Positions 1 to 5,609 of a DNA stretch of 7,386 bases are shown piece by piece (the first letter of the stretch is position 1; every line of letters starts with the position of its first letter). The stretch is from Candidatus Dormiibacterota bacterium. GTDB lineage: Bacteria; Chloroflexota; Dormibacteria; UBA8260; Bog-877. Below the pieces are notes generated by a model. That model saw only the letters and a program-made list of their open reading frames with translations. It had not been told where the DNA came from and ran no database searches. Location of the stretch: contig PLTL01000210.1 of assembly GCA_003164475.1 (NCBI GenBank), positions 15,461-22,846 on the forward strand. The letters run 5' to 3'. The translations under genes were made by a program, and so were the position numbers.

Positions 1-745
1 GCAGGCGGAACTGCACCAGAGCCGAGAGGGGAAGCGCCCGGACCGTGGACGGCACCGTGAAGAAGCCGTCCACTTGAGGCAGCTGCTGGCTCGCCGCCGG
101 CGCGTGCTGGTGCAGGAAGCCGGCGATTCCCGCCGACGACCTGGGTAGCCCGGCGTAGTCGAAGTAGTTGTCGCCCATCCAGTAGGAAGCGCTGGCGGTT
201 CCGGCCTTGACGATGCCGACCACGGTGACGGTCACTGGCGTGGGGTAGTTGTGCGAGCGGGTCACGATCTGGCTCCCCAGGGGCGCCTGCAGCACCAGGG
301 AGGTGCGCCTGGTGACGGCCACTTCGTCGGTGGCGCTCGGGCACCTGCCCGAGACAAACCTGAGGTGGGCACAGACGTCCGTGCGCGCCACCAGGTCGGT
401 CACGAATGAGTCGCCGTGCGGCCTGGCGGGGATGGTGACGCCGGCGTCCAGGGTCACGATGGCCGGTGCGTACCAGCGGCCCAGTCGGTAGTGGTGGGCC
501 AGGGGCAAGAGGGCCTGGGCACGGGCGGGCAGGGCGCCGAGGGCGGGGCTGGGCGCGGCGGTGATTCCGTTGGCGCTGGCGGACGAGTCGGCCAGGGTGG
601 TATGGAGGACGCTGCTGGAGACAGCGCTGTAGTAGAGCGGGCCCGCCGTCGCGGCCAGGACCGCGGCCGTCGCCACTGCCATCAGGGCCACGCTGGCTCC
701 GGCCCTCCACTTGATGGCTCTCAGCAGGAGGAAGAAGGGCTGCAC
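1..745 (-). CDS. FtsX/MacB-like ABC transporter permease, N-terminal part (C-terminus beyond left edge)
   Basis: This reading frame stays open on the minus strand from an in-frame stop at 905-907 down to the window edge. About 248 residues are visible. I chose the GTG at 743-745 because it is the only plausible start upstream of the first helix; a GGGGAT stretch lies about 9 bases before it. The product begins with a short cytoplasmic stretch containing RAIKWRAG (residues 9-16), then an Ala/Val-rich transmembrane helix (about 18-36) ending in GPLYYSA, then a long extracytoplasmic region. Residues about 141-180 contain EVAVTRR, a 'LGSQIV' turn and VTVTVVGIV, the usual pattern of the MacB-type periplasmic core domain of FtsX-like permeases. 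The remaining helices would lie beyond the left edge. Family members work with an ATPase subunit in lipid, peptide or lipoprotein export, or as mechanotransmission complexes. The partner and substrate are not visible here. An ATG at 680-682 is a less likely start because it would remove half of the helix. Confidence 0.82.
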   Translation of the reverse strand, partial: MQPFFLLLRAIKWRAGASVALMAVATAAVLAATAGPLYYSAVSSSVLHTTLADSSASANGITAAPSPALGALPARAQALLPLAHHYRLGRWYAPAIVTLDAGVTIPARPHGDSFVTDLVARTDVCAHLRFVSGRCPSATDEVAVTRRTSLVLQAPLGSQIVTRSHNYPTPVTVTVVGIVKAGTASASYWMGDNYFDYAGLPRSSAGIAGFLHQHAPAASQQLPQVDGFFTVPSTVRALPLSALVQFRL

Positions 746-1871
746 CGCAGCGCTATCCCCGGTTCCGCCGATGCCGAGATCGGCCCCAGGGTTTCTGGCC
801 CTGGCGGGGAGCTGCCGGACGCGCCTCCGGCTCCGGCCCAGGAGTGAACCGACACCCCTGAACCGTGACGGGGTCCGGTATAGCCGGGAAGCACTGGATC
901 GGGTTCAAGATCGGCTTTTCCCCCCGTGAGGCCCACGAGCCCCGACTCCGGTATCTATTCAAGCCGGGATACTGCCCGGTCCGGGCCCTGCGGCGCTCCG
1001 GTTACGGGGAAGCAGCCAGCCGGGCTGGGGTCCCCCAATGGTAGTCGGCGGCTGCGAATTCCGCTAAAGGGCTCATGTCCAGCTCGAGGTGAAGCCGCCG
1101 CCGGTCGAACCACTCCGTCCCTTCCAGGGAGCGCGCCCGACGCCGTCGAGCTCATGCCCGAGCGCCGCTGGGGGAAAGCTCCGTGACCTGGAGGCCGTAG
1201 GAGGGATCCGCCAGCGCGCCGGCTCAACTGTCGAAGGTTGAGTCCACCGAGGTCATCTCCCTCGCCTCCGCTTGGCACCCGGCGTGGGGGATCGCCAGAT
1301 CCGGGGCCTCATGGTTGGGGTGGTGCCCCAGTCCCTGCCCCGGCTCGCCGCGGTGGGCCCCAGCGCTGCCCGCGTGGGGCGGGCGCTCAGGCCGGGGCTT
1401 GAGGCCATCCCCATTTGCCGCTCCCGCGGAGACCTGGGGCTGGTCCTCGCTCCAGCCCGGCTGCGATGGGATCCTCCGGGGTCCCCTCGCGGCTCGGCCT
1501 CCCCAGTCTTGGCCCAGGCGTGAGACCTTCCTCGACGCCTCTGCCGGGGCTCACGCCGTCACCTCCTCGCTCGGTCCGGCGGACACCCTGGACTCCCTCA
1601 TCCCGGGAACCCCGGTCCGAGAGTGCCCAGCACCGTCGCCGGCCGCGGAAAGCGCCAGAGCCGATGGGGGATTTCGCCTATCACGCAACGAGGCTATCCC
1701 CCGGGCACGGCCACCCGAAACGCGCCACCCTGCGCTGATGCGGTCCTGGGTCCGCCTAGATTCGCTCTCGCTGAGGGCCATCCTGCCGACTCCCGCGCCG
1801 GCTCGGCGTGCGAGCGCCTTCCGCGCCCACCGGCGCGCCGGGACCTCAGCGACCCCAGCCAGCTGGCCAGA

Positions 1872-1896
1872 AGGGGTGGGCCACCCCTGATTCAGG
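1872..1896. promoter_or_regulatory. 17-bp perfect palindrome overlapping an 11-bp palindrome; candidate operator
   Basis: AGGGGTGG-G-CCACCCCT (1872-1888) is a perfect inverted repeat with 8-bp arms around one central base. Its right end overlaps a second perfect inverted repeat, CCTGA-T-TCAGG (1886-1896). They lie about 100-120 bp upstream of the kinase start, where operators of catabolic clusters are often found. The symmetry fits a dimeric regulator, but no regulator gene is visible in this window. A hairpin in a leader RNA is an alternative, although the one-base loop of the main palindrome makes that less likely than a DNA-level site. Confidence 0.5.
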
Positions 1897-1981
1897 TAGA
1901 ACGAGCATCCGCTGACGCGGCTTGACCGGGAATCGGCAGAAGGGAGCGGCGGCGTAGCGACTGAGCCCACAAATGACACAC

Positions 1982-1990
1982 AAGGGTGGA
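1982..1990 (+). promoter_or_regulatory. Ribosome binding site that decides the kinase start
   Basis: AAGGGTGGA lies 4-8 bases before the ATG at 1995. The competing in-frame GTG at 1986 falls inside this purine-rich motif and has no purine-rich sequence at a proper distance upstream of it. The ATG at 1995 is therefore preferred. Confidence 0.6.
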
Positions 1991-1994
1991 TCTC

Positions 1995-3548
1995 ATGGAT
2001 AGTGGTTCATACGTCATTGGCATTGACAGCGGCACCTCGGTGGTCAAGGTCGCGGTGTTCGACCTGCACGGCCGAGAGATTGCCGTCGCGAGTAGGAAGA
2101 CCCCGGTGGTGGAGGCTCATCCCGGGTGGTCCGAGTTCGACATGGACGTCGACTGGCGAGAGACGGCAATGGCGATTCGCGACGCCCTGGCCTTGGCCAA
2201 GGTCTCACCCCACGAGATTGCGGCGGTGGGCGTGTCCGGGAAGGGCATTGGTATCTGCTTCCTCGACCAGGATCTGAGGCCGGCCCGGGCTGCTGTGCTC
2301 TGGAACGATGCCCGCGCCGTGCCCCTGATGGAGCAGTGGATGGCCGACGGCACCATGGATCAGATCTTCTCCGTCAGTGCCAACTGGCTGGTGCCGGGCG
2401 ACATGGGCCTGGTGGTCCCGTGGATGGCCCAGAACGAACCGGAGATGCTCGCGAGGACGCGCACCATTTGTCTGCCCACTGGCTGGCTGGCATTCAAGCT
2501 CACCGGTGTGCTCCAGTTCAATCGAGCGGATGCGTACAGCCAGATCGACGTCAAGACACTGGAGTACTCGGACCGGATCTTGGAGGCCGAGGGAATCTCA
2601 GCGTATCGGCACATCTACCCTGAGTTCGGGGATCCCTGGGATGTCGTTGGGCAAGTGACCAGCATCGCCGCCGCCGAGACAGGCCTGGCCGCCGGTACCC
2701 CAGTCGTGCGCCTCGGATTCGACGTGGTCGCCTGTGCCGCCGGAGTCGGGGCCGTGAATTCTGGTCAGGCCAACATCATCCTGGGCACGGCGGGAGTCTT
2801 GGAGCTGGTTCTCGATGAGCCGCTCTTCGAGCCCGACCGGCTTGGGCTGCAGTACATCCACTCGGTGCCAGGCAAGTGGCTCAAGCTGATCGCGCCGATG
2901 TCCGCTACACCTCATGTGGACTGGTTCGTGAACGAGCTCGGCGCCGCCGAGCAGGCTCGTGCCAAGGCCGAGGGCCGAGGCCTCTTCGACATATTCGACG
3001 AAGAGGTTGCCCAGGTGCCGGCGGGGTCAGGAGGGGTCCTCTTTCACCCCTACATGAGCTCTAACGGGGAGCGGGCGCCGTTCACCAAGACGACCGCCAA
3101 GGGCAACTTCTTCGGCCTCGGCTGGCACAGTGGGCGGACGCATCTCCTGCGGGCCATCTATGAGGGAATCGCCTTCTCCAACAAGCATTGCCTGGATGTC
3201 AGCCCGGTCAAGGTTACGGACATTCGCCTTTCGGGGGGCGGCGCGAAGAGCCCGGTGTGGGCCCAGATCTTTGCCGACATCCTGGATGCCACCATTCGAA
3301 TCCCGTCGGGCGCGGAGCTGGGCGCCAAGGGAGCGGCGTGGCACGCGGCCCATGCCGTCGGATTGTTTCCCACTCGGGAGGAGGCCATTGCCGCGTTCTG
3401 CGCGGTGGAGCGGTCCTATGAGCCGAACCCGGAACTGACGGGTGCGTATGCTGAGCTCTACGAGATCTACAAGTCGATTCCCTATGCCTTGTTTGATGCT
3501 TGGGATGCGCGGGCGCGCTTCCTCCAGCACTGGCCGGGGGACGTTTGA
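1995..3548 (+). CDS. FGGY-family carbohydrate kinase (xylulokinase-like), substrate unknown
   Basis: The protein has 517 residues from the ATG at 1995; three more from a GTG at 1986 are possible but less likely. It is a typical full-length FGGY kinase, which transfers the gamma-phosphate of ATP to a sugar or polyol in the cytoplasm. The N-terminal FGGY domain starts with the phosphate loop VIGIDSGTSVVKVAVFD (about 7-23). The likely catalytic base is Asp243 in GFDVVACAAG, at the place of the xylulokinase catalytic Asp. The C-terminal domain has SNGERAPF (356-363), GNFFGL shortly after, and the nucleotide-binding hinge LSGGGAKSPVWAQIFADIL (from 412). Xylulokinase, ribulokinase, erythritol kinase and AI-2 kinase (LsrK) all share this fold, and I see no signature that selects one. 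Two DeoC-type aldolase genes follow on the same strand, so the product is probably a phosphosugar destined for aldol cleavage. The gap to the next gene is 418 bp, so co-transcription is not certain. Confidence 0.95.
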   Translation: MDSGSYVIGIDSGTSVVKVAVFDLHGREIAVASRKTPVVEAHPGWSEFDMDVDWRETAMAIRDALALAKVSPHEIAAVGVSGKGIGICFLDQDLRPARAAVLWNDARAVPLMEQWMADGTMDQIFSVSANWLVPGDMGLVVPWMAQNEPEMLARTRTICLPTGWLAFKLTGVLQFNRADAYSQIDVKTLEYSDRILEAEGISAYRHIYPEFGDPWDVVGQVTSIAAAETGLAAGTPVVRLGFDVVACAAGVGAVNSGQANIILGTAGVLELVLDEPLFEPDRLGLQYIHSVPGKWLKLIAPMSATPHVDWFVNELGAAEQARAKAEGRGLFDIFDEEVAQVPAGSGGVLFHPYMSSNGERAPFTKTTAKGNFFGLGWHSGRTHLLRAIYEGIAFSNKHCLDVSPVKVTDIRLSGGGAKSPVWAQIFADILDATIRIPSGAELGAKGAAWHAAHAVGLFPTREEAIAAFCAVERSYEPNPELTGAYAELYEIYKSIPYALFDAWDARARFLQHWPGDV

Positions 3549-3706
3549 GAGGCTGTCGCAGAAGCGGGCAGATGGATGCCTCGGGAAGGGAGGCTCAGTT
3601 CCTCGCGCGGTGCGCGGTGGAGGTGGCCATGCCGACGCAGGGCGGCCACCGTGGGCCGGGTGAGAGCTGAGATGCTGTCGGTGCGGAGGGCGGCGTGAGC
3701 GTGCGC

Positions 3707-3741
3707 CTCGGCTCGGCGCCTTGGAGGGCGTCCGAGCCGAG
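3707..3741. repeat. Stem-loop with 10-bp perfect arms downstream of the kinase gene
   Basis: CTCGGCTCGG at 3707-3716 pairs perfectly with CCGAGCCGAG at 3732-3741; the inner GCC at 3718-3720 can pair with GGC at 3727-3729 around a six-base loop. This is the longest uninterrupted stem in the gap, about 160 bp after the kinase stop. No T-run follows. It may terminate or stabilise the kinase transcript. Confidence 0.5.
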
Positions 3742-3919
3742 CGTGCTGCTCTTCGCTCGGCCGGGGTGAGGGCGGTGGCCGATGTTCATCGATGAGCGAG
3801 GGCTGAGGATGCTGGGTGGCCGCCCCGGACGGGGTGGGGAGAAGCGCCCGATCAAGGCGAGAGGGGCGTCGGCCGGCAGCCCCGGTCGGCGCCACGCGGA
3901 AGGGAGCGGAGCGACGCGG

Positions 3920-3935
3920 CTTGCCGCCTGGCAAG
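3920..3935. promoter_or_regulatory. Small inverted repeat just before the first aldolase gene
   Basis: CTTGCC and GGCAAG form 6-bp perfect arms around GCCT, ending 31 bases before the ATG at 3967. The repeat overlaps the end of an 11-base block (GACGCGGCTTG, 3913-3923) that also occurs before the kinase gene at 1914-1924. It could be an operator half-site pair or a leader hairpin near the ribosome binding site. The arms are short, so chance remains possible. Confidence 0.3.
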
Positions 3936-3966
3936 GCGGTGCGGGCGACTGAATGGAGCGAAGTCA

Positions 3967-4623
3967 ATGAGCGATCTCAGTGTGGAGGAGCTCGCGGCGC
4001 GCATCGATGCTTCCGGGCCGATCGCTGCGGCCACCGACGATGAGATGCGCGGGTGGTTCTCGCAGATTGGGGCCTGGAAGCTAGCTGCGGTAGCCGTCGA
4101 ACCGAGCTACGTCAGCTTGGCCCACGACTGGTTCGGCCCGCTAGGGCAGGTGGTGTGCGCATTGATCTCCTATCCGTTGGGGGCCATGCCCACCGGGGCC
4201 AAGATGGTGCAGGCGGAACGGGCCTTGACGGACGGGGCGGATGAGATCGACATCGCGATGGACCTCTCCGCCTTTCGTTCTGGAGACTATCGCAAGGTTG
4301 TGGACGACTTGCGGGCGGTCCGGTGGCTCGCTGGGGAACGCACCGTCAAGTGCATCTACTACTCCGCGCTCCTGAGCGAGGAGGAGAGTTTGAGGGCGGC
4401 GTCATTGGCGCTGGAGGCTGGGATCAGCTATCTCAAGACCAATCCCGGCTACGGCAACGTGACCAAGCCTGAGGACATCGCCGCCATCAAGCGGGAGTTT
4501 GGAGACCGCCTCCGGGTCATGGCTTCTGGCGGGGTCCGCAGTTATGCGGACGCGATGAAGATGATCGGGGCCGGTGCTGATCGCGTCGCCACGAGCGCTT
4601 TGGGCAGTCTTCTGGGAGGCTAG
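3967..4623 (+). CDS. Diverged DeoC-family aldolase paralogue lacking the second active-site lysine
   Basis: The protein has 218 residues. The ATG at 3967 has GGAG at 3955-3958, eight bases upstream. It is a DeoC/class I aldolase-type TIM barrel: the family blocks VEPSYVSLA, ISYPLGAMPTGAK, ADEIDIAMDLSAFRSGDY and ASGGVRSYADAMKMI appear in order. Asp95 (in EIDIAMD) and the Schiff-base lysine Lys157 (in LKTNPGY) are kept. The partner lysine of DeoC (Lys201 in E. coli, within KxAGG) is Met185 in VMASGG. The loop after Lys157 reads NPGY rather than STGF, the phosphate-binding GTSS segment near the C-terminus is ATSA, and the N-terminal DHT motif is replaced by DASG. It should still bind a carbonyl substrate but probably lacks normal DERA turnover. 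It may be a partner subunit of the next gene's product, or an aldolase/isomerase with changed chemistry. Its stop codon overlaps the next gene's ribosome binding site, implying translational coupling. Confidence 0.85.
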   Translation: MSDLSVEELAARIDASGPIAAATDDEMRGWFSQIGAWKLAAVAVEPSYVSLAHDWFGPLGQVVCALISYPLGAMPTGAKMVQAERALTDGADEIDIAMDLSAFRSGDYRKVVDDLRAVRWLAGERTVKCIYYSALLSEEESLRAASLALEAGISYLKTNPGYGNVTKPEDIAAIKREFGDRLRVMASGGVRSYADAMKMIGAGADRVATSALGSLLGG

Positions 4624-4626
4624 GAG
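4623..4626 (+). promoter_or_regulatory. Ribosome binding site overlapping the upstream stop codon
   Basis: GGAG at 4623-4626 shares its first base with the TAG stop of the first aldolase gene and lies eight bases before the ATG at 4635. The arrangement favours coupled translation of the two paralogues and hence balanced amounts of both proteins. Confidence 0.7.
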
Positions 4627-4634
4627 TACCGCAG

Positions 4635-5321
4635 ATGCTGGATTCTGAGTCGGCGCTGGCCAGTGTCATTGACCAGACAAACTTGACTCTGGGCTGTACC
4701 CGGGATGAGATTGCCGCTTTCTCCGAGGAGGCTCTCGTCTACCGGTTTCACTCGGTTTGCGTCCTGGCCAACATGGTGCCGTATGCCCGCCGGGTCGTGG
4801 CGGGCACAGCGACGGTGGTGGCGGCCTGCGTTTCGTTCCCCCTGGGGATGGATATGGCCGGAACCAAGGCGTTCGAGGCCCGCGAGGCGCAGGAGATGGG
4901 TGCGACGGAGATCGACATGGTGATCCACACGGGCAGGGCCCGGGCGTTGGACAGTGGTTACCTGGCGAGCGAGGTGGCGGCGGTTCGCGCGGTGATGCCG
5001 AGCCGTCATGTGCTCAAGGTGATAATCGAGATGCCCCTGCTTGACCGCGAGCAGGCGATTGCGGCCGCCCGGGCGGCGGAGTCGGGCGGGGCCGACCTGG
5101 TCAAGACCTCGACCGGATTCAAAGGTCTGAAGATCCGGGCCACCCTGCCGGAGGACGTGGCTCTGCTGCGATCGGTGCTGAGGCCGGAGACGGGCATCAA
5201 GGCGGCCGGGGGGATTCGTTCTCTGGATGACCTTGAGGCACTGGTGGAACTCGGTGCCACCCGCATCGGGACATCGAGCGGAGTAGCCATCATGGAGGCG
5301 TACCGGAAGCGGAGCGGGTGA
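4635..5321 (+). CDS. deoC: DeoC-family aldolase (deoxyribose-phosphate aldolase-like) with intact active site
   Basis: The protein has 228 residues, the usual size of bacterial and archaeal DeoC. It is a cytoplasmic class I aldolase; DeoC itself cleaves 2-deoxyribose 5-phosphate to glyceraldehyde 3-phosphate and acetaldehyde through a lysine Schiff base. The active site is complete: Asp94 in EIDMVIH, the Schiff-base Lys157 in VKTSTGF, and Lys189 in IKAAGGIRS. The phosphate loop IGTSSGVAIM is also present. The N-terminus carries IDQTNLT, close to the family's DHTLL motif, and HSVCVL, which keeps the conserved cysteine. The segment after that cysteine (LANMVPYA) differs from the usual NPSYV, so the substrate may not be deoxyribose 5-phosphate. 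It follows the diverged paralogue by 11 bp and shares the strand with the FGGY kinase, which suggests cleavage of a sugar phosphate made by that kinase. The family is secure; the exact substrate is not. Confidence 0.92.
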   Translation: MLDSESALASVIDQTNLTLGCTRDEIAAFSEEALVYRFHSVCVLANMVPYARRVVAGTATVVAACVSFPLGMDMAGTKAFEAREAQEMGATEIDMVIHTGRARALDSGYLASEVAAVRAVMPSRHVLKVIIEMPLLDREQAIAAARAAESGGADLVKTSTGFKGLKIRATLPEDVALLRSVLRPETGIKAAGGIRSLDDLEALVELGATRIGTSSGVAIMEAYRKRSG

Positions 5322-5417
5322 TCCGCTGGGGTGGGCCGGGAGCGGCCGCGCGAGCTCGCCGTTGAGTCGGGTGCCTTCCGCGACCGGGGGGGCGGCTGTC
5401 GGCGAGGCTTGGGCGTT

Positions 5418-5454
5418 GTGGCACGGGGTAAGGGCATCGCCCTGGCCGTGCTGC
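5418..5454. terminator. Nested stem-loop after the second aldolase gene, possible terminator
   Basis: GCACGG (5421-5426) pairs with CCGTGC (5446-5451), and inside it AGGGC (5431-5435) pairs with GCCCT (5439-5443) around a three-base loop. G-T wobbles and a G-C pair extend the outer stem to 5418-5454. It lies about 100 bp after the aldolase stop. The missing T-run lowers confidence that it is a terminator rather than another folded element. Confidence 0.4.
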
Positions 5455-5515
5455 CTCACGTCGGGCCCGGGGGGTTCACGACGTTCCTGGCCGGCAGCTG
5501 GCCGCTGCGGGAACG

Positions 5516-5556
5516 TGACGGTTCGCATCCCCGTCAGCCGAGGTGCTGCCCTCGGC
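5516..5556. terminator. Two abutting stem-loops 54 bp beyond the pore-like gene stop, possible terminator
   Basis: TGACGG/CCGTCA (5516-5521 with 5531-5536) is directly followed by GCCGAG/CTCGGC (5537-5542 with 5551-5556), with loops of nine and eight bases. Seen from the minus strand they come shortly after the stop at 5610-5612, where a terminator would be expected; they could also act on plus-strand transcripts leaving the aldolase genes. No T-run is present on either side. Confidence 0.4.
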
Positions 5557-5609
5557 GCCGGTGGCCCAACCGTGCGACATCATGTCCCGGAAGCACCTGA
5601 CCGGGCTGG

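Larger units (their letters stand above)
746..1994. other. Long gene-free interval between the divergent permease and the sugar-kinase gene
   Basis: About 1.25 kb separates the two divergent genes. Several open frames of 60-190 codons exist on both strands, but they overlap each other, are rich in Arg/Pro/Ser/Ala, show no recognisable motif and have no good ribosome binding site; this is what chance gives in high-GC DNA. I see no tRNA or rRNA. Visible structure is limited to a 13-bp perfect inverted repeat at 1016-1028 (CCAGCC-G-GGCTGG), a stem-loop at 1221-1244 (CTCAAC paired with GTTGAG across 8 bases, extended by a G-T and a G-C pair) and the strong palindromes at 1872-1896 listed separately. 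The interval must hold the promoters of both flanking genes, but I cannot place a convincing -35/-10 pair. It could also contain a decayed gene that is no longer recognisable. Confidence 0.6.
3549..3966. other. Hairpin-rich gap inside the kinase-aldolase cluster
   Basis: No believable gene lies in these 418 bases, but inverted repeats are dense. GGTGGCC/GGCCACC (3622-3628 with 3644-3650) has 7-bp arms. CTCGGCTCGG/CCGAGCCGAG (3707-3716 with 3732-3741) has perfect 10-bp arms, with an inner GCC/GGC pair. CCCC-GGAC-GGGG at 3823-3834 is a short tetraloop-type hairpin. TCATCGATGA (3786-3795) is a 10-bp palindrome. CTTGCC-GCCT-GGCAAG (3920-3935) sits 31 bases before the aldolase start. No run of T follows any of them, so classic intrinsic termination is not supported. 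The gap may hold a terminator acting by another route, a second promoter or operator for the aldolase pair, or mRNA-processing structures. Confidence 0.55.
5322..5609. other. Convergent intergenic interval with hairpins
   Basis: This 288-bp stretch separates the end of the second aldolase gene (plus strand) from the end of the pore-like protein gene (minus strand). No gene is convincing. Three stem-loops, listed separately, lie in it and could stop transcription from both sides. None has a T-run, so they would not be textbook intrinsic terminators. Confidence 0.55.

Noticed and set aside
416..847. Plus-strand open frame of 143 codons opposite the permease gene
   Set aside because: It is Gly/Gln/Arg-rich with no domain, and the opposite strand reads as a convincing FtsX/MacB-type protein over the same bases.
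1070..1130. GGTCGAACC resembling a tRNA T-loop
   Set aside because: No acceptor stem, anticodon arm or D-arm can be matched around it.
1922..1960. Promoter reading: TTGACC at 1922-1927 with TAGCGA at 1955-1960
   Set aside because: The spacing is 27 bases, far from the usual 16-19, and no better -10 lies at the right distance.
1315..1979. Open frames of 191 codons (plus) and 142 codons (minus) in the long gap
   Set aside because: They overlap each other, are rich in Pro/Arg/Ser/Ala, lack motifs and ribosome binding sites, and look like chance frames of high-GC DNA.
1986..1994. GTG at 1986 as the start of the sugar kinase
   Set aside because: It lies inside the AAGGGTGGA motif that serves the ATG at 1995 and has no ribosome binding site at a suitable distance of its own.
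4620..5528. Minus-strand open frame of 302 codons opposite the second aldolase gene
   Set aside because: It is the antisense shadow of an aldolase gene with all catalytic motifs; its own translation is Arg/His/Gln-rich and without recognisable domains.
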